Assembly: GCF_000003815.2 (NCBI RefSeq)
Contig: NW_023365781.1
Coordinates: forward strand, 56,465-120,464
Length of the DNA stretch: 64,000 bases
From: Branchiostoma floridae
Taxonomy: Eukaryota; Chordata; Leptocardii; Amphioxiformes; Branchiostomatidae
Direction of reading: 5' to 3'
Part shown: positions 1-14,100 of the stretch, piece by piece
Numbering within the stretch: the first letter of the stretch is position 1
How the letters are laid out: each line of letters begins with the position of its first letter
The notes under the pieces: model-generated
What the model was told of the DNA's origin: nothing
Databases searched by the model: none
What the model saw: only the letters and a program-made list of their open reading frames with translations
Translations under genes and position numbers: made by a program

Positions 1-2995
1 GTCCCCCTAACCGCGACCCAAAATGTTAATTTTGAAAAAGTATCCGAAATAGGCAAACTATGGTATTATTAGAAAGGTCTCTTTGTGGGGAGTTGAACAC
101 TACAATCCGTTTTTTGATAGCTCTTGTTTTTGGCGAGTTATTTGCGTTCTTAGCTAAGTCCCCCTAACCGCGACCCAAAATGTTAATTTTGAAAAAGTGT
201 CCGAAATTGGCAAACTATGGTATCATTGGAAAGGTCTCTGTGTGGGGAGTTGAACACTACAATCCGTTTTTTGATAGCTCTTGTTTTTGGCGAGTTATTT
301 CCGTTCTTAGCTAAGTCCCCCTAACCGCGACCCAAAATGTTAATTTTGAAAAAGTATCCGAAATAGGCAAACTATGGTATTATTAGAAAGGTCTCTTTGT
401 GGGGAGTTGAACACTACAATCCGTTTTTTGATAGCTCTTGTTATAGGCGAGTTATTTGCGTTCTTAGCTAAGTCCCCCTAACCGCGACCCAAAATGTTGA
501 TTTTGAAAAAGTGTCCGAAATAGGCAAACTATGGTATTATTTGAAAGGTCTCTTCGTGGGGAGTTGAACACTACAATCCGTTTTTTCATAGCTCTTGTTT
601 TTGGCGAGTTATTTCCGTTCTTAGCTAAGTCCCCCTAACCGCGACCCAAAATGTTGATTTTGAAAAAGTGTCCGAAATAGGCAAACTATGGTATTATTGG
701 AAAGGTCTCTTTGTGGCGAGTTGAACACTGCAATCCGTATTTCTNNNNNNNNNNNNNNNNNNNNNNNNNNNNNNNNNNNNNNNNNNNNNNNNNNNNNNNN
801 NNNNNNNNNNNNNNNNNNNNNNNNNNNNNNNNNNNNNNNNNNNNGAAAAAGTGTCCGAATTAGGCAAACTATGGTATTATTAGAAAGGTCTCTTTGTGGG
901 GAGTTGAACACTGCAATCCGTTTTTTGATAGCTCTTGTTATAGGCGAGTTATTCGCGTTTAAAGTTAACCACATCTAACCTCAACTGAAAATGGTGATTT
1001 TTAAAAAGTGTCAGAAATTGGCAAACTATGGTATTATTGGAAAGGTCTCTTTGTGGCGAGTTGAACACTACAATCCGTTTTTTGATAGCTCTTGTTTTTG
1101 GCGAGTTATTCCCGTTCTTAGCTAAGTCCCCCTAACCGCGACCCAAAATGTTAATTTCTAAAAAGTGTCCAAAATAGGCAAACTATGGTTTCATTAGAAA
1201 TGTCTCTTTGTGAACACTGCAATCCGTTTTTTGATAGCTCTTGTTATAGGCGAGTTATTTGCGTTCTTAGCTAAGTCCCCCTAACCGCGACCCAAAATGT
1301 TGATTTTGAAAAAGTGTCCGAAATAGGCAAACTATGGTATTATTTGAAAGGTCTCTTTGTGGGGAGTTGAACACTACAATCCGTTTTTTCATAGCTCTTG
1401 TTTTTGGCAAGTTATTTCCGTTCTTAGCTAAGTCCCCCTAACCGCGACCCAAAATGTTGATTTTGAAAAAGTGTCCGAAATTGGCAAACTATGGTATCAT
1501 TAGAAAGGTCTCTTTGTGGGGAGTTGATCACTTCAATCCGTTTTTTGATAGCTCTTGTTATAGGCGAGTTATTCGCGTTTAAAGTTAACCACATCTAACC
1601 TCAACTTAAAATGTTGATTTTTAAAAGTGTCCGAAATAGGCAAACTATGGTATCATTGGAAAGGTCTCTTTGTGGGGAGTTGATCACTACAATCCGTTTT
1701 TTGATAGCTCTTGTTATAGGCGAGTTATTCGCGTTTAAAGTTAACCACATCTAACCTCAACTTAAAATGTTGATTTTTAAAAAGTGTCAGAAATAGGCAA
1801 ACTATGGTATCATTAGAAAGGTCTCTGTGTGGGGAGTTGAACACTACAATCCGTTTTTTGATAGCTCTTGTTTTTGGCGAGTTATTCCCGTTCTAAGCTA
1901 AGTCCCCCTAACCGAGACCCAAAATGTTAATTTTTAAAAAGTGTCCGAAATAGGCAAACTATGGTATCATTGGAAAGGTCTCTTTGTGGGGAGTTGAACA
2001 CTACAATCCGTTTTTTGATAGCTCTTGTTTTTGGCGAGTTATTTGCGTTCTTAGCTAATTCCCCCTAACCGCGACCCAAAATGTTGATTTTGAAAAAGTG
2101 TCCGAAATAGGCAAACTATGGTATCATTAGAAAGGTCTCTTTGTGGGGAGTTGAATACTGCAATCCGTTTTTTGATAGCTCTTGTTATAGGCGAGTTATT
2201 TGCGTTTAAAGTTAACCACATCTAACCTCAACTGAAAATGTTGATTTTTCAAAAGTGTCAGAAATTTGCAAACTATGGTATCATTGGAAAGGTCTCTTTG
2301 TGGGGAGTTGATCACTTCAATCCGTTTTTTGATAGCTCTTGTTATTGGCGAGTTATTCCCGTTCTAAGCTAAGTCCCCCTAACCGCGACCCAAAATGTTA
2401 ATTTTTAAAATGTGTCCGAAATAGGCAAACTACTAGTATGGTATTATTAGAAAGGTCTCTTTGTGGGGAGTTGAACACTGCAATCCGTTTTTTCACAGCT
2501 CTTGTTATATGCGAGTTATTCGCGTTCTTAGCTAAGTCCCCCTAACCGCGACCCAAAATGTTGATTTTGAAAAAAGTGTCCGAATTAGGCAAACTATGGT
2601 ATTATTAGAAAGGTCTCTTTGTGGGGAGTTGAACACTACAATCCGTTTTTTGATAGCTCTTGTTATAGGCGAGTTATTCCCGTTCTAAGCTAAGTCCCCC
2701 TAACCGCGACCCAAAATGTTAATTTTTAAAAAGTGTCCGAAATAGGCAAACTATGGTACCTTTGAAAAGGTCTCTCGGTGGGGAGTCGAATGCTGCAATC
2801 CGTTTTCGGACAGCTCTTTTTGTTGTCGAGTTATTCACGTTTAAAGTTAAGCACCGATAACAGTAACCCAAAATGTCGATTTTTAAAAAGTTTCCGAAAT
2901 AGGCAAACTATGGTATCTTTGAAAAGGTCTCTCGGTGGGGAGTCGAATGCTGCAATCCGTTTTCGGACAGCTCTTTTTGTTGTCGAGTTATTCTC
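1..2995. repeat. 157-bp satellite array
   Basis: Head-to-tail monomers recur every 157 bp, for example starting at 1, 158, 315 and 472, each beginning gtccccctaaccgcgaccc. Two junction variants alternate: one with ttcttagctaagtcccc, the other with gtttaaagttaaccacatc. The last two monomers (about 2700-2995) are more diverged. The array runs off the left edge and is interrupted by 100 N. Short open frames in it are by-products of the repeat. Confidence 0.95.
745..844. other. Assembly gap (100 N)
   Basis: A run of 100 N inside the satellite array. The round length suggests a placeholder of unknown true size, as expected when a tandem array cannot be assembled. Confidence 0.98.
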
Positions 2996-2999
2996 TTCG

Positions 3000-4080
3000 C
3001 CAAGAAGAGTATGAGATTGCTGACTTTGGTCTGTATGTAGGTCAACAGCATATAACTCGAGGAATTGTGGATGGAACTTTGTGATTTTTGGTAGGTGTGT
3101 AGCGGTTGTCGAGTTGAAAGGAATGCCAAGTTTGAAAACGGTTTACCTGGCGTTTTCCTACGGTACTGCAGCGAGCTTGGTATGTTTTTTGCGGTTTGTT
3201 TTGGGCAGCATAAGTCAAAATCTAGCTGGGCGATTATCACGAAACTTGGTAGGTGTGTAGCGGTTTTGGAGAGGAAGGTCAAGTGCGAAAATGGTTTACC
3301 TGGCTCTTACCTACGGTGCTGTAGCGGGATTTGTATGTAAGTGCGTTTGTCTGTATGCAAGATAACTCGAGAACCCTTGAATGGATCCTGATTATATTTG
3401 TTAGGTGGATGGGGGTTTAAAAAACGAAGGTCGAGTTCGATAATGGGCACCCTAGTGGCTGCCTAAGGTACTGCAGCAAAACTTTTAATTTTGACACTTC
3501 GTGTTCTGGACATGCTGTGGTCATGATTTTTGAGTGGTAGATAGCCCTTGGAACAGAGAGTAACTGCTGTGAGTTTGGACCCCCTAGCGGCTTTTTGGGA
3601 ACTGCAGACACCGATTTCCGTTCAAACTTTGGACGAGGATAACTCGAGAACGTGTAAACGGATCATCAGGATTTTCAGTATGTAGATAGAATGAGTGATG
3701 ACTTATACAATGTAATACTAATTATGCAAATCAGTAGCTAATTTTCATAATTAATGAGGAAAGTTCATAAATCCATTCCAACAGCATATAACTCAAGAAG
3801 CTGTGTATGGATTTTCATGATATTTAGTATTTAAGTAGCGGCTGTGGAAAGGAAGGTTGTGTTCGAAAATAGTTGACATAGCATTTTCCGTTAGGACGGT
3901 AGCGGGCCGAGTGTGTGCGTCCGTTTGTTTGTGGAATGCATAACTCGAGAAGCCTTGAAAAAATCCTGATAATATTTGGTAGGTGGGTAGGGGTCAGGAA
4001 AACGAAGATAATATATATGATAGTGGCCCCCCTAGCGGCTTCCTAAGGTACTGCAGCAAAACTTATTAACAGAAATAAAC
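3000..4080. repeat. Interspersed repeat cluster
   Basis: No gene is recognised here. The stretch holds several diverged copies of one family, marked by aactcgagaa, then ggtaggtgggtag, then aaggtcgagttcg, then ccctagcggc with ctaaggtactgcag, at about 3050-3160, 3220-3330, 3365-3480 and 3790-4070. A related copy sits at about 46000-46400, and shorter ones near 37225-37470. The class is not assigned. Confidence 0.7.
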
Positions 4081-4383
4081 TGTGTTCTATATATCTCATT
4101 TTGACCTATATCTATGGACACAGCTGTTATACAGATGTTTTGCTGGAGCTGGACGCCCTTACACTGGGGACAAAGTCTTTGACAAGCATGAAATTCTGAT
4201 TGACCAGGGATGCTACCAGGTCATCTGTCAGGTCACAGTCTGGTTTTTGGTAATATCTGTGTGTTTGTGAGGAACATAGTTCATGCAGTCATTTGCTATC
4301 TAGTAATACATGAACAAGACCTTAAAGTCTTAAATAAAGACATGATTATTTGGCGAAGAGATGGGTTCGTTGAACTCTAGTTC

Positions 4384-4535
4384 CCGTTTAAAGTTAAGCA
4401 CCGATAACAGTAACCCAAAATGTCGATTTTTTAAAAGTGTCCGAAATAGGCAAACTATGGTATCTTTGGAAAGGTCTCTCGGTGGGGAGTTGAATGCTGC
4501 AATCCGTTCTCGGATAGTTCTTTTTGTATATGCTA
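4384..4535. repeat. Isolated satellite monomer
   Basis: A single diverged copy of the 157-bp satellite, of the variant that begins gtttaaagttaagcaccgat. It lies 1.4 kb from the end of the main array and next to the 11-bp minisatellite, which marks a former array boundary or a dispersed monomer. Confidence 0.85.
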
Positions 4536-4539
4536 TGTA

Positions 4540-4978
4540 ATAAGCTCTTTTTGTATATGCTATGTATAAGCTAAGGTATGTGCTATGTAAATCTGAGTAT
4601 GGCTAAGGTATGGCTAAGGTATGGCTAAGGGATGGCTACGGTATGGCTAAGGTATATACTATGTAAATCTGAGTATGGCTAAGGTATGGCTAAGGTATGG
4701 CTAAAGTATGGCTAAGGTATGGCTAAGGTCTGGCTAAGGTATATGCTATGTAAGTTTGAGTATTGCTAAGGTATGGCTAAGGTATGGCTATGGTATGGCT
4801 AAAGTATGGCTAAGGTATGGCTTAGGTATATTGCTATGAAATTTTGAGTATGGCTNNNNNNNNNNNNNNNNNNNNNNNNNNNNNNNNNNNNNNNNNNNNN
4901 NNNNNNNNNNNNNNNNNNNNNNNNNNNNNNNNNNNNNNNNNNNNNNNNNNNNNNNATGTATTTGAGTATGGCTAGTGA
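4540..4978. repeat. Minisatellite, tatggctaagg unit
   Basis: Dozens of copies of an 11-bp unit (tatggctaagg), with occasional longer interruptions containing ctatgtaaatctgag. The array is split by 100 N at 4856-4955. Open frames through it are low complexity and not credible genes. Confidence 0.93.
4856..4955. other. Assembly gap (100 N)
   Basis: A placeholder gap inside the 11-bp minisatellite; the true array length is unknown. Confidence 0.98.
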
Positions 4979-5059
4979 GACCGAAGATACTAGTAGATGA
5001 CAACCTTTGACCCGGATATAGAAACCTATCTCGTAAGGCAAAAGAGGAAGTTATCACTC

Positions 5060-5181
5060 AGGGCGCCTGGGCGGGAGGAGTAAACATTGGTGCGTGCCGT
5101 TTGAAAGCAGCCATCGTGCGTGTGCTTCCTGGACACTTTCCACAGTAAAAATAGGATGTACTGTCAGAGGTAGTGTCGGGC
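5060..5181 (+). promoter_or_regulatory. Probable 5' UTR and promoter-proximal region of tetraspanin gene
   Basis: The GC content rises sharply just before the first coding exon. A GC-box-like 13-mer, tgggcgggaggag, occurs at 5068 and again at 5189 inside the coding exon. No TATA box is obvious. The transcription start is not determined. Confidence 0.35.
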
Positions 5182-8100
5182 ATGGAGCTGGGCGGGAGGA
5201 GAGAGAGACAACAGCGGCAACAACTGCGTCATCGCCGTCAGAAACGCGTCACGGCCATCAGTCCGCTCGTCAAGTATTCTCTCTTCGTCTTCACCTTTTT
5301 CTTCTGGGTACGTATTTAAATTAACGTAATTAACTGTTCCTTGTTGACCCGACAATGTTCTAAGATTGACCATCTTTGAATACAGCTAGCGTTAGCCTTC
5401 ACTCGAGTGTTATGGATGGATGTCAAGTACGTATACTCAGCCTGAGTAGTAGGTGCAGATAGAGGTTTAGAAAGTCAGATATCGCCAAGTAATTTTGCAC
5501 CGCCCCCCTCCCCACGTGAGAATCTTTGTCGGATGCTCAATCATGATAATATTCTAACGTTATAACGTTAACAAAAAGTTACCGGTGCAATGCCCAAGTG
5601 GGCAGGGTGACCAGTCGGTATGCCGTGAGTTCGATACCAACAGCCGAGTCAATGATACCAAAAGAATTGAACATGCTGCTTTCTCTGCTTAGCACTCAGC
5701 ATTTGGGAAAGAGACTACTAACGTACGTTACATGTTTAACTTTAAGTCGAACAGACACTTGAAGCTCAGATAACTACCAGTGGCCTCCTGCTGTAGTGAT
5801 TGGACAAAGTTCTGTGGCCCAGGGCTTCAGACACAGAGATGGGCACTGCTTAATGCACCATTGGTGTAAATCACTAAATGGGAAGGACTTCATGATATAT
5901 TGAAGAATTATAAATTCATAACAACTGGCAGAAATTGTCTGAAGCGTCGGTGTCAGGTACTATGAATTATTGAGGCTCGTTAAGTAACAACTTTAAAGTC
6001 GAGATTACGAATACTGTATTTTTTTAAATGTAACGTTACATTATAATATAAAGTTCAACCAAGAATAGATCTTCTAGAACACTACACACCTGTATCTGTA
6101 TCTGTATCTATATAGCCGGTATAACCGCCCTTTGGCGTAACGCACCAGCTATGCAGGTACGCGACATGGCAGCAGCTGGTTAAATTACACTGAATGACCC
6201 GTCACACCTAGCTTTTTCACATCTATCTGCAAGCACTCTTTGAAACTAGGGGGCAGGTTGATGGTGATCCCATTAACAGAAGAAGGCAGTATATATGTTG
6301 ACTGAATAATACAATCATTGTTGTCAAGACTCAAATAGAAATGTTTATTTTGGTTTATGCAATATTAGTGTATCTAATGTCTTCTTATTTCTCGGGTGGG
6401 TATGATGGATACAGCACTCAGTGCATTCCACATCACCATTGGTACGAACCATCCAGCGTGACAGTCGGATTACCCTTTGGCCGTCGGTCAATCCTACCTC
6501 AATTCGGGCTGGAAGCTTCAAGGGTTATACGCAACATACCATGTTGTATAATCATATTTTCAGCATTGAAGGTTTAGTTAAGCCTAAGGTCTCTGCCTCT
6601 CATACCTATAAGTATAATCTCACTAGTAACTGTACCTTCCCCCAGCTGATAGCAGGTGCCCTACTAGGGATCGGGATCTATGCACGTGTGGAGAAGGGAC
6701 AGGTGAACGCCGTGGTGGATCTGCTGGCAGATCCAGCCATCGTGCTGATCGTGGTGGGATCCCTGGCCTGGATCCTGGGCTTCTTCGGCTGCGTGGGAGC
6801 ACTGCGGGAGAACATATGTCTTCTGAAAACTGCAAGTCATGAATTTAAACATATAAACTAGCATATAAACTCTATATACATGTACTAAGCAGGGCTCGAA
6901 GTACCTTTTTCTGCATACCTGCACTGTTGCAGGTAACATTGAAAATTATCTGCACCTGACAAATTTTACCTGCACCACTCTGAATTTTGGAAGTATGGGC
7001 CATATGAAATTGTTCAGGAACCATTATTTTATACTTAATAGGTGATAACAGTCAATGCAGCTAATAACATTCAACATGCACCTACACCGGTACCAAAGCA
7101 TATTATGTATTATATTATTATATTATATATACTATTAAACCCAGTACATGGACCAGTGCAGGTTAGGTGCAGGTAGACATCAGATATACCTGCACTGTAC
7201 CTGCACTAACCTGCATATGCCGGTGGTATTTTGAGCCCTGACTGGATATGCAGATCCTCACTGTGCCTTCTTTCAATATTGTATGTATAGAAAAGAACAT
7301 GAGTGTAGTTTGATCTATGTTATCAGCAAGTAGTCTGATTCAACATTCTGACTTTGTCTGACTTTGAACACTGTGTTTTCTTTTGATATTGCATATCCTA
7401 GAATCTACATCTACTGTAACAGTTACAGCATTTAGATTATTGCTACTATAGTTGTCTTGTACGACATATTTAAGTATATCATACATTGTCCCCATTGTAT
7501 TTGTTGTGCATGACTTGACTTGGTTTGTACCCATGGTTGTGTGACTGTAAGACTAGTATAAAGAAAACAAACAACATTTTGTTTTCAGATTATTATCTTA
7601 ACAAAAAAGTTCACACACGAAATTTGGAAATTTGATTTGTAGTTGATTAAACTGAGTGTATCTTCCTAGTTACTTTATCAATAATTATGTTGCATCATTA
7701 TTGGATAGATATTAGAGCTTCTCTATTGACTAAAGTGATAAATGACCTACATCTACATGTGATTTTATATTTTTTCCCTACAGTACTGCTATGTTCTGCT
7801 GATCCTGTTTGTACTACAGTTGGTGGGAGCCATACTGGGATTTGTATTCTCTGATAAGGTACATTGTACTAGTTTAGGAAAAGAACTAACATATTTGCTA
7901 GATTGATTGCAAAATTGACTAAGTCTTGACTGTCAAAAACAAATTTGCAGTCAAACCCCAATGGAGAAGTCTACCAAAGCAATATTTTTCTGATCACAAA
8001 ACTTAGAAGACTCACTGACATTATACAATTAAAAAATGTTTGCTTCTTTGTGGATGTAGTTGGGAACAACCGAGTAGCAACGGAAAAAGGGTTCTATAAT

Positions 8101-11100
8101 AGTTTCTATAGAGATGGACAGAACAGGGTGATGAACTGTCACTGATGTAACCGTATCTAAGTACTACATGTATCTGCCCTCTGGATACCTAACACTTCTT
8201 CATTGATATGTACTGAATATTCACATGATCTCGTCTGCGCTCAATTTGTGATTAATTTTGTATCTATTCATCTTCATCTGAGAGGTGCCTCCCACATGTA
8301 ATGCTAGTACCTACCTAGTCCCTAGTAGGTAGGTAGGTACTACACTGTAGCTAGTAGTACTGTACAATATTTAGCACTTTGACAAGGGGGTAAGCATCTA
8401 GAAGATAGTACAAATTTTTGTGTGGAAGCTTTGAGTGTAAAGCCTTCACTGTGAAAATTGCAAACATTTCTGGATTAACAGAAAAGTTCCTTTGTTCCAT
8501 CAATTATAGGTGGAGGAACACATAGGAAACCTGGTGGAGACAGCCATTGAGAAGTACCGGGATGACATTGACCTTCAGAACCTTATCGACTGGACACAGA
8601 AGGAGGTAGGTCTGGATCAGACAGTTAACTTTAGCCTTTAAAGTTTTAACAGTTTAACTCTGCCCTGTTAAGAGGCTCTGTCTGTAAAAACCAAGCATAG
8701 GGTGGCCAAACTCAAAAAATCTATTTTCCTTAAATTTTGTGTGGTGGTAGGGCCTTGGTCCAAACCTACAAAAATGGCAAAGTTTTAGATCTGCGGTCAC
8801 CGGTTGCCATGGCAACGGCCATTTTTCAAAATGGCGGATTTTCACCAAGGGAAGGCCTTGGTCGCGTCCAAAATAGGCCTCATTTGGACTCCTGTAGCCC
8901 CCGCAAATTAACAGATATTTTATTGATTCTCGGATATGTTATTACCCATATTCTAATTTAAAAAAGCATATATAGTGATGCTCAAAATGTTTTTGTAGTG
9001 AGGTGCAGCAGATGTTTAAAAATGATGTGTTTTCGTGAATTTCCAAAATTGACAAAAATCACTTTTTTGACCATTTTTATTGACCATTAGTTCATTTACA
9101 GGCAAATCAATTTGCTTGATTTTTGGCACAATTATAGTTTGAACCTTTGTATACATCATATGTAAAAAAAAGTTTGGGACTTTTACGTATCGGACCGTGG
9201 TGGCCCCGAGAGTAAACCAATATTTCCATTTCAAGAAAATCGTAACCATAGAATTATTCCTGGAAAAACAGTCATAGCTTACCAAAAATGAATCTCAGTT
9301 TCATTTTATGTAGCAGAGGAACTTACCTATCACTTATAAAAGCAGGGTTGTTCTAAATTTTTTTTTTATTGCCTTTAAAATGATTTTATTGAGTTTTTTT
9401 GGTCATTTTTAGACCAACAAATGTGTATTTTGCCCCAGCACCCTGGTATTGCAACCAAATGACCTGAAATTTGGTATAGGAATGTCTTGGACATGTACAC
9501 ACATGGGTTGATAACTGGTTTGCCATATAATAGAACAAAATGCTGAATTTTGTGACTTTTTTTGGCATTTTCGGCCCAAAAAGTACATTTTTGGCCCCTG
9601 TACCCTGGTTTTACAACCAAATGACCTGAAATTTGGTATAGGAATGCCCTGGACACATACGCACATCAATAACCAGTTCGGCATACTGTTCAACAAAATG
9701 CTTAATTTTGTGATTTTTGGTTTATTTTTTTCCCCAAAAAGTACATTTTTGGCTCCCCTACCCTGGTTTTACAACTGAATGACCTGGAATTCGGTATAGC
9801 AATGCCCTGAACATACATGTCATGTATGCACACATGGATTCAATAACATGTTTTGCATACAGTACAACAAAATGCTTTATTTTGAAATGTTTGCCATTCT
9901 TTTTTCCCAAAATCATTTTTTGCTCCTATTCCCTGGTTTTCCAAGTAAATAACCGGTAAAAATTTGGTATAGGAGCGCCTTGGAAATGGCTTTTATAACC
10001 CGTTTTTTCATACAAAACGCGTGCAACAAAACGCGTAATGTTGTAATTCTTGGTCATTGTTTTACCCAAAGTACATTTCTGACTCCTTTTTGTAATTTTT
10101 GGCGCCAAAAGTACATTTTTGGCCCATTAAACCCTGGCTTTACAACTAAATGACATGAAATTTGGTATAAAAATGCCGAAGACACATACGCACATAGAGC
10201 CAATAATAATTTTGGCATGATGATGGCTGTTTCTTCGTATCCGAAGATCAATGGTAGGCAGACAAGGTTGATTAGACGACCTGGCCTGCACGTGACTTTT
10301 TTTTAAGGTGAAGGAGGGGTGTGCACTCCCTTCTCCACCCTCTCCGAGTCTACTGGCGCACTAAGTCCTACAGGGACAGAACTGTTTGCCACGTAAGACG
10401 GCCCCAGCAGATGCAGGTTTATTATTTGGAGTTTCCGTCTCCTAGGAGGACTTCCGACCAAGGATGTAAGGGGTTCCTCCTACCCCCGATCGCGCAACTC
10501 GTGTGTCATTGAATCCATGTGCGCATACATGACATGTATGTTCAGGGCATTGCTTTACCGAATTCCAGGTCATTCAGTTGTAAAACCAGGGTAGGGGAGC
10601 CAAAAATGTACTTTTTGGGGAAAAAAATAAACCAAAAATCACAAAATTAAGCATTTTGTTGAACAGTATGCCGAACTGGTTATTGATGTGCGCATGTGTC
10701 CAGGGCATTCCTATACCAAATTTCAGGTCATTTGGTTGTAAAACCAGGGTACAGGGGCCAAAAATGTACTTTTTGGGCCGAAAATGCCAAAAAAAGTCAC
10801 AAAATTCAGCATTTTGTTCTATTATATGGCAAACCAGTTATCAACCCATGTGTGTACATGTCCAAGACATTCCTATACCAAATTTCAGGTCATTTGGTTG
10901 CAATACCAGGGTGCTGGGGCAAAATACACATTTGTTGGTCTAAAAATGACCAAAAAAACTCAATAAAATCATTTTAAAGGCAATAAAAAAAAAATTTAGA
11001 ACAACCCTGCTTTTATAAGTGATAGGTAAGTTCCTCTGCTACATAAAATGAAACTGAGATTCATTTTTGGTAAGCTATGACTGTTTTTCCAGGAATAATT

Positions 11101-14100
11101 CTATGGTTACGATTTTCTTGAAATGGAAATATTGGTTTACTCTCGGGGCCACCACGGTCCGATACGTAAAAGTCCCAAACTTTTTTTTACATATGATGTA
11201 TACAAAGGTTCAAACTATAATTGTGCCAAAAATCAAGCAAATTGATTTGCCTGTAAATGAACTAATGGTCAATAAAAATGGTCAAAAAAGTGATTTTTGT
11301 CAATTTTGGAAATTCACGAAAACACATCATTTTTAAACATCTGCTGCACCTCACTACAAAAACATTTTGAGCATCACTATATATGCTTTTTTAAATTAGA
11401 ATATGGGTAATAACATATCCGAGAATCAATAAAATATCTGTTAATTTGCGGGGGCTACAGGAGTCCAAATGAGGCCTATTTTGGACGCGACCAAGGCCTT
11501 CCCTTGGTGAAAATCCGCCATTTTGAAAAATGGCCGTTGCCATGGCAACCGGTGACCGCAGATCTAAAACTTTGCCATTTTTGTAGGTTTGGACCAAGGC
11601 CCTACCACCACACAAAATTTAAGGAAAATCGATTTTTTGAGTTTGGCCAACTTTTTCTGATTTTGCTTGGTTTTTACAGACATCAGCTCTTAAGATTTGG
11701 TCAATTTTCTGTACTGCTATCTGATGTACATGTAAGTCTTGTTCATGTCATCCCTATAGGCTGTGATAATGTTTGATACAGGTGTTCCAGACTGGGTGAT
11801 AACTTGGGCTAGTAATCACATGGGCCTTTACTTGTAGCCGTAGAAAAATTCGACCCACCCTTTTTGTGTGTGGCTGCTGTGGAATTTATGTGGATGTTGG
11901 AATTGGAACATTTTGTTCAAGAACACCAAAGTTTATCAATTTCTGGTGCATTTTCTATTGAAATGTGTGATTTCTAGGGTGGGTATGACATAAATAGAAT
12001 ATATTACACAGTTTATTCCTCATTAACATCAGTCCCAGCCTCAGATGTTGTCAACCTCAAGGGTCATCACCCTCGGATAACCCTCTGGCCTTGGGTGATA
12101 TGGAATTAATTATCATATATAGTTTCTTCAATTTAGCATTAGTCAAACTCTCATGAGCAAAATTTTCAACCTCACAGCATTTTGTTAGTCAATTTCCTAC
12201 CTTCCTTGTGCCAATAATGAGGGTCTACTCTAGTCATGGACTGTGATGAGGGGGGATACAGACTTAGTCATGTTTGGGACTGCGTTCTTCCCACTGCAGT
12301 ATCCATTAGCCAGTAGAACCATCCAGTATTGCTGCTATGAGGAAAGTTGTAATTTTAATGATATTAATTGAATAACATTAAGCGGAAAGACTACCACAAC
12401 GTTGAAAGGTGACAAGCTTTTGTTGAGTGAAAAGTTGACTTTTATGACGACAGACTTCTTTCATTTATCTATATTCTCTTCTATTCTCTCTCCTGCTCTC
12501 TTTATCAAAGGACATCTATCATAACATTTATTCCTGTAAGTAACTTTTCTTCCCTGTCCGGTGATCAGATGCCACATTTTTGTTTGCTCTTGTTAAGTTC
12601 ACTTACAAATTGATGGGTTTCTAAATTCGGTTCTGCCTTTGAGCTATGGTGTTTCTTGGTTAAACACTTGTACGTTTTTAGTAACAGCTCACATAATCTT
12701 ATCTTTCTGATTTGAGACTGAGTGAGCAACTCCTTGAAAGAAAACATTGAAAGAAAGCATGACAACCCTGTCCCTAAAAATATAGCACATGCATCCAGTG
12801 TGTCAGTCAGACTATTTTGTTGAACCTAAGTATTGTCAAACCTGTCTATATCATATGTAGTAACTGCTAGAAGGAAAATGGTTAAAGGTGGCCACTATAA
12901 ACAGGATTCATTTTGCTTGTAGGTCTGTTTGGAAAATGTTCTTTGAGTACCACCAAAAAGTAGTCACAATGACAATGGCCAGGTGGTACCAAATTCGGCA
13001 TGACCTTCAGCCATGTTTTTTGTTCAGGGTCAGAAGGCTGCCAAACCTCAAAATCACGGGAGAGTTGAGCATATTTTTTACCTAAAAATCTACTGTTATT
13101 TTCAACTAATTCTAGGATTGAGATTAGTATTGGCTGTGTTGCTGTCAATAATGTCATTTATGTCATACCTGTGACGTGAAAACGTTCGATACGGGTGTTC
13201 CAGACCAGGCAATAACTTCCGTATCACACAGGTTCGAAAGGCGTATCACGCAGGCTCCATTCGAATAAATCAAACTGTTTCAAGCGGGCCGAGTGCAGCG
13301 CCATCGAAAGTTCGAATACCTGATTCAGACGTTGGAACATTACTGTTGCAACACTTTTTGTTCGAGGGCACCAAATTTGTTCAACTTCTGGCGCATTTTG
13401 CATCAAAACATGGGTTTTCTCAGGTGGGTATGACATAAATAAAATACAACACGGTGTATTTCGCATCACCCTAGGTCCCAGCCCTCCCGCGGGTCGGATC
13501 ACCCTCTGGCCTTCGGGCGATCCGACCTGCGACCTCGTGTGATACGGAATACACCGTGTTGTATTCTATATATATAACCAATTTAAAAAAAAATGTCTGC
13601 CTTGTGGTGTCCAGTTCCAGTGCTGTGGAGGGAAGGATGGTTTTAAAGACTGGCATCAGCACAACCGGTACTTCAACTGTTCCGAGGAGAACCTGAGTCG
13701 GGAGAGGTGTGGGGTTCCCTACTCCTGCTGCAGACCTGAGGGGGAGGAGGTCAGGCCTTTAACCACTCTACAATGTTATCACTAGTGTAGTATATAGGGG
13801 GCCCCCTACGCTGTGATTTGTATCCCCTACTCTGTGATATGGCCCCTTATGCTGTTTTGCTAGCGTAGGGAGGATTCCTGTATTTTATAAGAAATGTAAA
13901 AATGTTTGGCTTCATTTCATTACATGTGGCCTTCAAAATATAGGAAATAGTCTGTATTGGGGTTATAGATTTAGACAATTTAAGGCAGATATTCCCAGAC
14001 CGCCACTTTTGTTACCTGCCCTGTAATGCATTACCATTATGGGACCAAAAATAACAAGTTGCCATTTTTTGGCTATGGTTAAAACAGGTCCCACATAAAT

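Noticed and set aside
688-978. Open frames spanning N in the satellite
   Set aside because: They are read through undetermined bases and satellite sequence.
4082-4270. 62-codon frame next to interspersed repeats
   Set aside because: No recognisable motif and no splice context; surrounded by repeats.
9016-9700. Several 60-95 codon frames repeated in mirror image at 10656-11336
   Set aside because: They lie in palindrome arms, appear on opposite strands with the same sequence, and carry no domain motif.
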